From: Phycisphaerales bacterium
GTDB lineage: Bacteria; Planctomycetota; Phycisphaerae; Phycisphaerales; UBA1924
Length of the DNA stretch: 64,000 nucleotides
NCBI GenBank assembly: GCA_029260315.1
Contig: JAJDDM010000033.1
Span: 29,591 to 93,590, forward strand
Direction: 5' to 3'
Below are positions 55,000 to 63,820 of the stretch, piece by piece. The notes beneath the pieces are model-generated. The model worked only from the letters and a program-made list of their open reading frames with translations, ran no database searches and was not told the origin of the DNA. How positions within the stretch are numbered: the stretch's first letter is position 1; every line of letters begins with the position of its first letter. A program made the position numbers and the translations under genes.

Positions 55000-56666
55000 G
55001 TCTTGCTGCCTCCCTTGCCAGCGCCCTTCCTTCTGCGCTTGGGCACCGCACCATTCTGCGACTTTGGCTTCAGGTCGTCATCGGTGAACGTGGTGGGTAC
55101 ACGGGCCGCCGCGGCGATGGCCCGCGCGGTCGTACCAAGGCTGCGGATGCTCTCCTGCAGCGCGCGCTTCGCTTGGTGTTTCACGGCCTCGCGCCACGCC
55201 CGCGTCGCCGACTGCTGGTCATCCGCCTTCCATTCGCCCGCGTTGGCGTCCCAGTCGCCCGGCAGGTTCTCAAGCAGATCGAAGAAATGCTTCTCCAGCC
55301 GCGACCAGTAGGCGGGGCGGGGATCAATGGCGTCAACCATCTTGGCAATGTCTTTCTTGTCCGGCTCTCTGCCATCGGAGTCTTCTGCAGTGGGAGAGAG
55401 GTAGAGCATGGCGATACGGCGGGTTCTCTGAATGAGATGGCCATCCAAATCGTCTAACTTGTCTCCAACCCGCTCTGCTTCGTCAATAAGTGTCTTGAGT
55501 CGCTCGATCCGGTCATCATCCCCAAGTAGTGAGATGGGAACAGGCATCCGCTCATGCCGCCAAAGGAAAGACTTGCCACGATCCGTCGCCAGGCCCACGA
55601 CATTTGCGCGAGGATGGGCGGATCGCGGCAGCGTACCGTCCCCGAGCAGGCGTGCGGCATGATTCAGGCAGGGGGGAGGCTTTCGAGAACTTGACGACAA
55701 GGAGAACAACGAGTGCGCATCCCTCCATGCGGCCCTATCCTCGCCGAGCTTGATCGCCGTGAACTCTGCCGTTTCGTTGGGCCGTGAGTACGCCTTCATG
55801 GGGTCGTTCGCGTCGGCTGCTGTCTTCAGGCCATTGGTATAGAACATCGCCCGCCGATCCACGACTCGAATGAAACGGCTGAGCGCGGCGAATCGCTGGA
55901 CGGGCCCGGCGAAACGCACCGGCGTCGTCCATGACTCAATGACGGTCTTGACGATGCCGGGGTCCTCCCAAGCGGGGAAGTCATTGGGCTCCACGTCAAT
56001 CGGAACAAGATTGAGGAGGAGCGTCCGAAACAGGTTCTCCCCTTGGAGCCAAAGGCACAGACCCTCAACACACGGTGCGAATTGACGATAACTCGATGTG
56101 ATCGTTGTAGCACCAATAGCTCCTCCGGATGAGTTGCCTGTGCCATCGAAGGAGTGAGCCGCGAGGAGCATCGTGGCGATGTGCCGGGGGTCATACTCGG
56201 GGCGCTCGGTCCCAACCCGATGGTCGAATAGGACGCGGCCACCCTTATCCGGTGCCTCGCGTACAAGCCGCATCAAACCATCGGATTTGTCTGTCTTTAT
56301 CGTATCGTCGGCCTTGTACTCGTTGAGATCGAGGCCCGCAACCTGCATGAAGGGGTGATGCTCGTGGAACAGCCAGAACCGGTCGCGCCACTCCTCTAGG
56401 TACGCACTCAGTTCGCTGTTGCCGTCGAATGACTCGGCCCTGTAGAGCTTCTTCCATCCGCTCATGTCCGAGGGGCCCTGGAACGCTCGGTACAGGATCG
56501 CCAGCAGCAGACGATGGATCGACACGGTGACGAGCGGCGAATCGTCGCAGAGCTCGCCCAGTTCGTGAGCCTTCAGCAGTGTGTCCCGGATGCCCAGTTC
56601 CACGCTGCCTCCATCAAGGGAGATGCACGGAATCCACGGATCATCGATCAGGTTGAACTCGGCCAC
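54996..56666 (-). CDS. cse1: Cse1 (CasA/Cas8e), large Cascade subunit
   Basis: The 556-residue protein starts FNLIDDPWIPCISLDGGSVE and has GIRDTLLKAHELGEL, HHPFMQVAGLDL, and the C-terminal four-helix region ending in a basic tail (KRRRKGAGKGGSK). It recognises the PAM and recruits Cas3. Three nt separate it from cas3. Confidence 0.94.
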   Translation of the reverse strand: MAEFNLIDDPWIPCISLDGGSVELGIRDTLLKAHELGELCDDSPLVTVSIHRLLLAILYRAFQGPSDMSGWKKLYRAESFDGNSELSAYLEEWRDRFWLFHEHHPFMQVAGLDLNEYKADDTIKTDKSDGLMRLVREAPDKGGRVLFDHRVGTERPEYDPRHIATMLLAAHSFDGTGNSSGGAIGATTITSSYRQFAPCVEGLCLWLQGENLFRTLLLNLVPIDVEPNDFPAWEDPGIVKTVIESWTTPVRFAGPVQRFAALSRFIRVVDRRAMFYTNGLKTAADANDPMKAYSRPNETAEFTAIKLGEDRAAWRDAHSLFSLSSSSRKPPPCLNHAARLLGDGTLPRSAHPRANVVGLATDRGKSFLWRHERMPVPISLLGDDDRIERLKTLIDEAERVGDKLDDLDGHLIQRTRRIAMLYLSPTAEDSDGREPDKKDIAKMVDAIDPRPAYWSRLEKHFFDLLENLPGDWDANAGEWKADDQQSATRAWREAVKHQAKRALQESIRSLGTTARAIAAAARVPTTFTDDDLKPKSQNGAVPKRRRKGAGKGGSKT

Positions 56667-56669
56667 GGA

Positions 56670-59360
56670 TCAAGCCTCCTCTTTCTCGATCATAACCCCG
56701 ATATCCTCATCCACCGTCAACATGCACCCGTTCACTTGGCCCCGGTTCCGCTCGTCGAGCCGCACGAGGCGGGCGTGCCGCAGGTGGGCGTTGGTTGCCC
56801 ATTCCCTCGGCGTGTGGCCACGCTCAAGCAGTGCTGTGAACACGCCGCGATGGCTCAGTTTCACCGACCGGTCCAGCAGCCGACGAACCTCAGGAACCTC
56901 GGGATCGTGCGTCAGGGGCTCACCGGCCGGCAACATGACCACGGTGACGGACGGCTCGCCCTCGCGGGTCGCTGCGCGCACGGTCCTATGCACTTCGGGA
57001 TCGTCATCGTCGGCCAGTTGATCGTTGAACTCCTCGATCAGATCCGATGGGTCCTTCGGCTTCGAGATCAGCAGCCCGCCCGCGGCCTTCGCCGACTCGC
57101 ACCTGCGGAACTCCGTCCTTTCCTTGGCGGTTCTTAGCGCCTCCTCCCAGCCGTCTTCGCAAGCCATCGGGCACTCGCCGTACACCGCCTCAACCAGGGC
57201 CTCGATCTCGGCGGGAACCTCGATCGAGTCTCGCTCACGCAGGGCCAGCCACGTGCGCAGCAGGATGTAGCGGTCGTACACGTATTCGATGCTCCTACCA
57301 AACGACTCCGGCGGCGGACCAATCCGATCGGCATCGCAAAGTACCCTAAACTGCGGCGATTCCAGGCCCGGCGGGCGCTCGCGCTCATGACGGTGCAGTC
57401 GGCCTGATCGCTGGAGCAGCAGATCAATGGGGGCGATCTCGGAAATCATCAGGTCAAAGTCCAAGTCCAGACTCTGCTCGATGACCTGCGTCGCCACCAG
57501 CACGGCTCGCTTCGGTCGGTGCTCACCCTCCTTGCCGAACTTGCGAAGAACTTCCGCCTCGCGCTCGCGGCGCCACATCCGCAGCGTCCTCGCGTGGAAG
57601 AGCAGGCACTCGATGTCGTTGAAGGCGGCTCGCAGGTGCTTATGGACCTCAATGGAGCGGTTGACCGTGTTGCAGATCACAGCGGCGCATCCACCCCCCG
57701 CCAGCCGGCGCGACATGGTCGTGGCTAGGGCTAGAACATCGGTGCCGGCGAACTCCAGACTGACGGTGCGCAACTCACCCATTGGCACCTCGGCACAGCC
57801 GGGCGCCTCGAGCGCCTGGCGGTTGGCGTCGTGCCGTGGCTCGGCCAGTGTTATTCGGGGATATCGCCTGTACTCGGCATCCTCCCGGCCCGAGTAGGCC
57901 TGGGCGAGCGCTTTACGTCTCGCCTCCGGCAGCGTCGCCGAGAGCAGGATCACCGTGCAATCCATCTCCGCCAGCCAGTGCAGCAGGCGCTCGAGAATCG
58001 TGCTCATGTAGGCGTCGTAGGCGTGGACTTCGTCAAAGATCACGACCTTGCCCGCCAGACCGAACAGCCGCACGAACCAGTGCTTGGTCTTAAGAACGCT
58101 CAGAAGGCTCTGATCGATGGTGCCGACGCCGAAGGGCGCGAGCAGCGGGCGCTTCTTCGCGGTGAACCATGACTGGGCATCGACATCCGCGCAATAGCCG
58201 TCGATGCTCCTGGGGGTGTACTCCGGGATCTCGCCTTCCTGAACCTCCACCATTCGGGCGAGCAACGCATCGCCATGCACGAGTTGGAGGTTCAGCTTCC
58301 CCTTGTGGCCGCGCTTCCTGAGATACTCATCCAGCACCCGCTTGAACATCGCGTTGCCAGTCGCCTGGGTCGGCATAGCGACATACATTCCCCGCGCGAA
58401 GCCGCGGCACATTGCGAGGTCCGCCGCGTACAGCGCCGCCTCCGTCTTGCCCTGTCCCATCGAGGCTTCCACGATCATGAGGAAGGGCGAGGTCTGCTCG
58501 GAAGCCAGCGTGATCGCGGTTGTTTGCAGCGAGTTGGGCCGGCTGAAGTCTGCGAAGACGCGCTCGAAGGGCGCTTCCTCGGCAAAGACCGCAGCCGGCA
58601 GCCAACCGAGGGCGTGCAGCGCTCGCTTGGCCTGCTGATGGGCGCTCGGCCAGTATGCGGCGGCGTCGATTTCGTCGAACACGCCGCACTGCGCGACACA
58701 GGGGAAGAAGTCCTGGTTCGACGCGATCCAGTCGGCAACGGAGATCAGCCCGGCGAGGACTGGGACGATGAATGGGTCGCTGATGTCATCCTGCGCCCGC
58801 CCGGGCTGGTTTAGATCGAAGCCGATCGTCCTCGCGAATCGATGCAGCAGTGCACCCCGAGCATGTTTCCAATCGCTGTTTCCCAGGATGTCCTGCCCGA
58901 GCTGGAGGTCACATGACCGAGGGAAGACGCCGTGATGTCCACCGGTGATCTGGCACAGGAGCGCGGCGGCGGGACAAGGCCAGAGGAACTCTCCCAGCAC
59001 GAAAGCGGTCACCGTGCCGTGAGGACAGTCGCGGTCGTTGGCCGAGTGCGGCAGGCCCACGTGATCCCACAAGCGCGGTACCTTCTTCTGAAAGCCGGGA
59101 CACGCCTTGCCGATGTCATGCGCACCAGCCACGAACACGAGTAGTGCTCGCGCATCGGGAACCGCCAAGGTGGCTTCCACCCGCTGCCGAATCTTTGCAG
59201 GCAAATACCTGTCCCACATAAGGCCGGCGACAGCCGCGACATCCAGCATGTGGCAAAGCAGCGGGTGATACGAATCCCCGCCACCTTGGCGAGTCTTGGC
59301 CCAAAACAGACTTATGCCGCCGTCGGGTGAGAAGTTGGGCGGCGTCACGCTGGGTTGCAT
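56670..59360 (-). CDS. cas3: Cas3 nuclease-helicase, type I-E
   Basis: The 896-residue protein has an N-terminal HD nuclease (SYHPLLCHMLDV; AHDIGK, HD at residues 81-82; HGTVTAFVLGEF; GGHHG) and an SF2 helicase: MGQGKTEAAL near residue 300, VVIFDEVHAYDAY (DEVH), LLSATLP, VLVATQVIEQSLDLDFD and LQRSGRLHRH. All catalytic motifs seem intact. It degrades DNA marked by Cascade. Confidence 0.96.
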   Translation of the reverse strand: MQPSVTPPNFSPDGGISLFWAKTRQGGGDSYHPLLCHMLDVAAVAGLMWDRYLPAKIRQRVEATLAVPDARALLVFVAGAHDIGKACPGFQKKVPRLWDHVGLPHSANDRDCPHGTVTAFVLGEFLWPCPAAALLCQITGGHHGVFPRSCDLQLGQDILGNSDWKHARGALLHRFARTIGFDLNQPGRAQDDISDPFIVPVLAGLISVADWIASNQDFFPCVAQCGVFDEIDAAAYWPSAHQQAKRALHALGWLPAAVFAEEAPFERVFADFSRPNSLQTTAITLASEQTSPFLMIVEASMGQGKTEAALYAADLAMCRGFARGMYVAMPTQATGNAMFKRVLDEYLRKRGHKGKLNLQLVHGDALLARMVEVQEGEIPEYTPRSIDGYCADVDAQSWFTAKKRPLLAPFGVGTIDQSLLSVLKTKHWFVRLFGLAGKVVIFDEVHAYDAYMSTILERLLHWLAEMDCTVILLSATLPEARRKALAQAYSGREDAEYRRYPRITLAEPRHDANRQALEAPGCAEVPMGELRTVSLEFAGTDVLALATTMSRRLAGGGCAAVICNTVNRSIEVHKHLRAAFNDIECLLFHARTLRMWRREREAEVLRKFGKEGEHRPKRAVLVATQVIEQSLDLDFDLMISEIAPIDLLLQRSGRLHRHERERPPGLESPQFRVLCDADRIGPPPESFGRSIEYVYDRYILLRTWLALRERDSIEVPAEIEALVEAVYGECPMACEDGWEEALRTAKERTEFRRCESAKAAGGLLISKPKDPSDLIEEFNDQLADDDDPEVHRTVRAATREGEPSVTVVMLPAGEPLTHDPEVPEVRRLLDRSVKLSHRGVFTALLERGHTPREWATNAHLRHARLVRLDERNRGQVNGCMLTVDEDIGVMIEKEEA

Positions 59361-59593
59361 GCCGCGCCACCCAGTCTCACATTGCTACGGCACATCAGCA
59401 CCGCCAGGAGGAACCGCAGCAGCGCGACGTTTTCCATTGGATTGCTCGCCGCGAGCTGGAGGATTGCGCCTGCCTTGACCAGTGCGGGCCGGATCCCCAC
59501 GCGTTCGGGCTTGCCGTTCGCGCGCAGGACGGGGATCCAGCGCCCGCTCTGGAGGTTGAAGTCCGTCTGCGGTGTGCTTGCCTCGTGGGCCAT
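59345..59593 (-). CDS. mini-protein resembling the Cse1 N-terminus
   Basis: The 82-residue protein (frame open from 59689; ATG 59593 preferred) reads FNLQSGRWIPVLRANGKPER then VGIRPALVKAGAILQLAA, NPMENVALLRFLLAVLM. This mirrors the first ~65 residues of Cse1 (FNL-x4-WIP, G-x-x-E, GIR-x2-L-x-KA, P-x-x-x-VA-x-HR-LLA-x-L), then stops. Its last 16 nt overlap the start of cas3, so it is likely translated together with cas3. It may be a remnant of an older cse1, or a retained separate domain. The match is by eye; profile comparison would settle it. Confidence 0.6.
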   Translation of the reverse strand: MAHEASTPQTDFNLQSGRWIPVLRANGKPERVGIRPALVKAGAILQLAASNPMENVALLRFLLAVLMCRSNVRLGGAACNPA

Positions 59594-59751
59594 CGGTGTT
59601 TGCCCCGTTAGACGGTGGCGCGCACGAAGCTCTGCGGCATGCGCCTCCCGTCGTGTAAATGCGGGCCGCGATAGCCCGAGGGCCGTCACCCTATCAGATC
59701 CCTTTCAGCGCGTCAACCGGCGGCGTGGCTGGCCGGGTGCTGACCCGCTCA
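59594..59751. promoter_or_regulatory. probable promoter region of the cas operon
   Basis: 158 nt between the mini-Cse1 gene and the recombinase, both on the minus strand; the cas operon promoter most likely lies here or in the 3' part of the recombinase gene. No -35/-10 pair is certain. Confidence 0.3.
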
Positions 59752-60351
59752 CTACCAACGGCGCGCCCCCATCGCCTCCACCACCGCTGTCGGCGCGATG
59801 TGGTCCAGGTACCGGATCGTCGTCAGCAGGCTCGCGTGCCCGAGCTGGCGGCTGATCACGCCCACGTCCAGGCCCTCGGCACGCAGCTCAGCGGCGTGGG
59901 TATGCCTAAGGCCATGAGGGTGGACCCGCTTGTCGATCCCGGCACGCCGGGCCAGCCGCGGCAGGAGCACGCGGATGTACGACGGCGTCAGCGGCTCGCC
60001 CCGGTCGGTGCAGAACAGCGGGTCGCCCCGGCCCAGATCTGTGGCGTCGGCCCGCCGCACGATCCAGTCCCGCAGCAGCGCCGCTCCGCCCCGATCGACG
60101 CCGACGGTCCGGGCCCTGCCGCCCTTGGCCCGCAGCACGCGGATTGCCCCAACCTCGAGGTCCAGGTCCTTGGGCGCGAGCGACAGGGCCTCGCTGACGC
60201 GCAGCCCGGCGCGGTACATCACGCCGATCAGGGCGCGGTTGCGGATCCCGGTGAACGACCGGGCGTCGCAGGCGTCAATCAGGACCCGGGCCTCGTCGGA
60301 TGACAGGACTTCCGCCGGCATGGTCCGCTTGGGCTTGGGCTTGGCTGGCAC
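59752..60351 (-). CDS. tyrosine recombinase, catalytic domain only
   Basis: The 199-residue protein has the XerC/D-type catalytic domain: YRAGLRVSEAL (Arg I), RAKGGRART (Lys), HPHGLRHTHA (H-x-x-R), LGHASLLTTIRYLDH (His and catalytic Tyr). The usual ~100-residue N-terminal core-binding domain is missing. GTG 60351 has GGAGGAACC eight nt upstream; ATG 60321 is an alternative. The frame continues to 60792 with no recognisable fold. It lies beside the cas operon, and may be the integrase of an island, a truncated one, or an unrelated element. Confidence 0.85.
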   Translation of the reverse strand: MPAKPKPKRTMPAEVLSSDEARVLIDACDARSFTGIRNRALIGVMYRAGLRVSEALSLAPKDLDLEVGAIRVLRAKGGRARTVGVDRGGAALLRDWIVRRADATDLGRGDPLFCTDRGEPLTPSYIRVLLPRLARRAGIDKRVHPHGLRHTHAAELRAEGLDVGVISRQLGHASLLTTIRYLDHIAPTAVVEAMGARRW

Positions 60352-60725
60352 CAGGGGTTCCTCCAGTTGCGCTTCCTCCGCAGTAGCGTAACTGAACAGA
60401 TACCAGACGGGCCGTCGAGATGGCAAGGCCCGGCGGGGCAGTTCTGTCGGAGTTCCAGCTACAGCTCGAAGGTGTCCGGTTCCGCATGTAGGCGTGCCGC
60501 TGGGATCCGGTGATGGGCGCGCTTTGTACGCAATCGAGAGTTTGAAAAAAGGGTCGCATTGTCGGCGCACCACTTGTTCCGGTCCTGCGGCAGTACCTCC
60601 CGACCTCGAAAAGCCCCGACGGTCGCAAATAGCGGATCCACAGGGGGTTCCAAGAGATTCCATCGATAATTTCGCCAGTTGCCTGTATTGTGTCAAGGGG
60701 AAGGTAATTCGGGCAGGAGAAATGC
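60352..60725. other. 374-nt gap between recombinase and secreted protein
   Basis: No convincing gene; the upstream frame of the recombinase crosses it but has no fold. It may hold the remains of the missing N-terminal domain and the promoter of the 60726 gene (GGCAGGAGAA at 60711-60720 is a ribosome binding site). Confidence 0.5.
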
Positions 60726-62273
60726 ATGCTGCGGCTGACGTTTGTTTCTGGATTCGCGTTGGCGTTTTGGGGTGGGTGTCCAGCGGACGCACAGCCCTTC
60801 GAGCTTCGGACGATTGTCCTGAAAGGGGAGGAGTCTCCGGGTGCTCCGGGATTCGTCTTTGACCAGTTTACCCGCGTAAACCTAGGGCAGGACGGTCGCA
60901 TTGGATTCCGCGCCTCAACGCTGAGAGAATCTCCGAGGGAGCGGATCGCGCGTGTCTACATGGCCGGACCAGGCGGTGAGCTGACGCTCGTCGCGAGCGA
61001 CGGCGACGACGCGCCCAGCGGCGTAGGCGAGATCGACTCCGTAGCCACGCCGCTGCTCGCTAATAGCGGCGACTTGGCGATTCCAATTGGATTGCGAGGG
61101 GGCCGCTCGGCGGTACTCGTCGGACGACCGGGTGATCTGCGCTTCGCGGCAATCGAGGGCGGCGGCGTCTCGGGTGCTGCCGACATCCCGGAGATTGGCA
61201 GCACGAGCTTCTCGCCGGCAGGGGTGTTCGCGATCCAGAGCCGCACGTCGAACGATCGCGAGATCTGGGCCGGGCCTGCGGGCTCGATCGAGAGGGTGAT
61301 CGAGGCCCGCATGCAGGCGCCCGGCTACCCGGACGGCGCATACATCGCGAGCGCCGGATTCACGCGCGTTGATGGCAGTGGTCAGACCGTTTCGCTCGCG
61401 GAAATCCGAGGCGCAGGCTACGACGGCGAGCGAATCGAAGTGGTCGCGGATGCGGACCGCGTCAGGATCGTTGGCGGGCCGCCCACAAGCCCTGACCAAC
61501 TCGGCGTTGTGAGCGGCGGTTCGGTTCCCACGACCAGGTCGGACGGCACCATTGCGTTCTCGGCGCTGTACCGCGAGAATCGCGACGAGGACCCCGTCGA
61601 GTCCTCTATGGTCGGCCTACCGGGGGACCTTCGGGTGGTCACGCGCCGGGGCGATCCCGCTCCGCTTCGAGATCGGGCCGCCACGTTCGCCGACCTCAAC
61701 TCAACGATCTTATCATCGAGAGACGACGTGGCGGTTCACGCAATGGCCCTGGATGATAAAGGAGAGTTCTTCGAGGGCGTCTGGCTCGAGACTAACACCG
61801 GAATGGTTCCGCTCGCGATCGAGGGCGACCAAATCGCCAACCGAGAGGGCGCGACGCTCCTAGACTTCGAGAGCCATTCCTCATCGAGGGGAATCGGCAT
61901 GATGTCCGGCGGGACCGTCGCGTTCCTCGGCAACCAACTCAACCCATCCGGAGACTTTGCGGCTGCGCTCATCATCGCAGACACCACCTCGCTGCGGACC
62001 GTGGTCGCAGTGGGAGACGATATAGAGGTTGGGCAGGGCGACATCCGAACTGTTCAGGGCATCGAGGTGCGCGGATCTAGGATCGCCGGAGAACTTACCG
62101 GCCTGAACAACGACGACGGTTGGGGCGGATTCTTCAACGACAGCCGCGAGCTTGTGCTTGTGCTCGATTTCGCCGACAGCTCAACCGGCGTATTTAGCGT
62201 CGTGGTGCCGTCGCCGGCAACCGTGGCCGTGCTGACCGCAGGAGTCTTCTACGGTAGGCGACGATCGAGATGA
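60726..62273 (+). CDS. secreted protein with PEP-CTERM-like tail
   Basis: The 515-residue protein has a signal peptide (FVSGFALAFWGGCPADAQ) and an all-beta body of recurring units with DGRIGFRAS, SGDLAIPIGLRGG, SDGTIAFSALYREN, SGGTVAFLGNQLN (the 'N/S-G-x-x-AF' repeat of choice-of-anchor proteins), each followed by G-D-x-x-x-x-G. It ends VVPSPATVAVLTAGVFYG then RRRR, a PEP-CTERM-like sorting signal, so it is probably processed by an exosortase. Function is unknown. Confidence 0.8.
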   Translation: MLRLTFVSGFALAFWGGCPADAQPFELRTIVLKGEESPGAPGFVFDQFTRVNLGQDGRIGFRASTLRESPRERIARVYMAGPGGELTLVASDGDDAPSGVGEIDSVATPLLANSGDLAIPIGLRGGRSAVLVGRPGDLRFAAIEGGGVSGAADIPEIGSTSFSPAGVFAIQSRTSNDREIWAGPAGSIERVIEARMQAPGYPDGAYIASAGFTRVDGSGQTVSLAEIRGAGYDGERIEVVADADRVRIVGGPPTSPDQLGVVSGGSVPTTRSDGTIAFSALYRENRDEDPVESSMVGLPGDLRVVTRRGDPAPLRDRAATFADLNSTILSSRDDVAVHAMALDDKGEFFEGVWLETNTGMVPLAIEGDQIANREGATLLDFESHSSSRGIGMMSGGTVAFLGNQLNPSGDFAAALIIADTTSLRTVVAVGDDIEVGQGDIRTVQGIEVRGSRIAGELTGLNNDDGWGGFFNDSRELVLVLDFADSSTGVFSVVVPSPATVAVLTAGVFYGRRRSR

Positions 62274-62390
62274 TCCCAATCGTGTAAGCGGCTATTCGTT
62301 TCGAACTAAGGGTCTACCTCTAGGTGACCCAGCGGTGGTCAAAGGAACGCTTGATCGCCATTTTTCTTCTGGGTGCGTCTTTGATGACCC

Positions 62391-62419
62391 AGTTGCGCTT
62401 CTATCGACAAAGCGCAACT
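62391..62419 (-). other. hairpin downstream of the phage-type gene group
   Basis: AGTTGCGCTT-CTATCGACA-AAGCGCAACT, 10-bp perfect arms, 12 nt past the stop of the 62431 gene. No T-run follows, so a terminator role is only possible. Confidence 0.6.
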
Positions 62420-62430
62420 GACCAGACCCC

Positions 62431-62697
62431 TTACGTCCGCAGCTTTGCCTCCTCGTCCTCGCGGGCGTGCCACCAGCCGTTGGGATCGGGGCCGAACCGG
62501 ACAACGATCTCCTTCTGCTCGTCCACCCTCCCGCACGCCCGGCACCCGCGCGGGCCGTCCTCGGGCAGGAGCCACGGCGGGTCCTCGCCCTCGCAGCGGA
62601 TCCGCGGCACGCCCCGGCCTTCGCACGCCGGGCAAGCGCCGCGGCGGGCAAGCTCGCGCTCCAGCCGCTCCACCCGCCTGGACAGCGCCGACCTCAC
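62431..62697 (-). CDS. small zinc-ribbon protein of phage-type group
   Basis: The 88-residue protein has ACPACEGRG and GCRACGR (two CxxC pairs) around a short acidic segment, probably a zinc ribbon, with a coiled start (RVERLERELARR). Its start overlaps the stop of the upstream HTH gene by 4 nt. No function known. Confidence 0.65.
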   Translation of the reverse strand: MRSALSRRVERLERELARRGACPACEGRGVPRIRCEGEDPPWLLPEDGPRGCRACGRVDEQKEIVVRFGPDPNGWWHAREDEEAKLRT

Positions 62698-63077
62698 TCG
62701 ATCCCCTCCAGCGTCTCGACCCGCGCCGCGATGTCGTCCAGCTCGATCCCCTCGCGCCCGAACTTGAGCAGCGCCGACGCCGCCGAGACCTTCGACGCGT
62801 GCGTCGCCGCGCCGTCGGCCATGACCTTAGCGAGCGTGTTCACCGCCAGCGGGGCGTACCGCTGGGTCAGCGCGATCGCCTGCCCGAACGCCTCGCGCCG
62901 CATCTTCCGGTAGCGGGCGAGGAAGGCCGGCTCGGTCATCCACCGGTGCATCGTCCGCTGGCCGATCCCGCTTGCCCGGCACGCCGCGGCCACCGAGGTC
63001 TCGTTGATCAGCGCCGCGATCGCCTTCTCCTGGCGCGCGGTCACGTGCTCGGCGCGGGTGTCGATCTTCTCGGCCAT
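62694..63077 (-). CDS. HTH protein, phBC6A51-like, phage type
   Basis: The 127-residue protein shows SVAAACRASGIGQRTMHRWMTEPAF, a helix-turn-helix like that of small phage proteins (phBC6A51 / terminase-like), and a helical C-terminus (SKVSAASALLKFGREGIEL). It may bind phage DNA; it lies 3 nt past the P27 small terminase gene. Confidence 0.7.
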   Translation of the reverse strand: MAEKIDTRAEHVTARQEKAIAALINETSVAAACRASGIGQRTMHRWMTEPAFLARYRKMRREAFGQAIALTQRYAPLAVNTLAKVMADGAATHASKVSAASALLKFGREGIELDDIAARVETLEGIE

Positions 63078-63080
63078 CGC

Positions 63081-63578
63081 TTAGCCCCCCGCGAAGTGCC
63101 GCGACTTCCGCAGCGACTCCTCGCTCATCTCGCCGGGGATCAGCCGCGGGTCCATGTGGATCCGGCTGCGGGCGCTCGGCGTCATCCCGAACTCGGCCTC
63201 CATCCGCGTCAGCAGCGCCGCGAGCTTGTGCGCGATGCTCACCTGCGGGAACTGCTGCACGTACTTCAGCTCGCCGCTGCCGTCCATGATCGGGTACACC
63301 GGCCCTCGCATGGCGATGAAGTCCTCGGCGGCCCGCCAGCGCACCCAGGTATGGCAGTACCGCGCCAGCGTGTTCACGTCCAGAACCGTGAGCAGGCCCG
63401 ACGCCCGGAGGTTGGGCGCGAGCTGGTCCCAGACCTCGCGCCCCGCCTCGTCGAGCCAGTCCGGCGGCTCGGGCGGGTCCTTGGGCGGCACGGGCTCGTT
63501 GTAGATCCGGTCCGAGCGCGCCGTGCCGCGCAGGCGAAGCGTGCTCGACGGCGTCGGTGCCGGTCCTCGCTGGCCCAT
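63081..63578 (-). CDS. phage terminase small subunit, P27 family
   Basis: The 165-residue protein starts GQRGPAPTPSSTLRLRGTARSD and has PPDWLDEAGREVWDQLAPNLR, DVNTLARYCHTWVRW, and AEFGMTPSARSRI, the P27 family blocks. It would choose the packaging site. ATG 63578 is preferred over 63629. A large terminase would be expected downstream (to the left), but none lies there before the secreted protein, so packaging genes are incomplete. Confidence 0.9.
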   Translation of the reverse strand: MGQRGPAPTPSSTLRLRGTARSDRIYNEPVPPKDPPEPPDWLDEAGREVWDQLAPNLRASGLLTVLDVNTLARYCHTWVRWRAAEDFIAMRGPVYPIMDGSGELKYVQQFPQVSIAHKLAALLTRMEAEFGMTPSARSRIHMDPRLIPGEMSEESLRKSRHFAGG

Positions 63579-63820
63579 CACCCACCCCCCATGCCAATAC
63601 CTGGCGGATTTTGTGCGACGGGACGCCAATGGTCACCGCCCCGCGCGCCCCACAGATCAGACCCCCCCTCCCCGCGCATGCAAGGGAGTTCCCTGGAACC
63701 AAGGGGATCCAGCGCATGTGCGCGAGACGCGGCGAATTCTCGCGCATCGGCCTTGCAATGCGCGCGCGGCCTTGCCCTCATGTGCGCAGCGCCGCGGGAA
63801 CGCGGGCGAAGGAGAACGCG

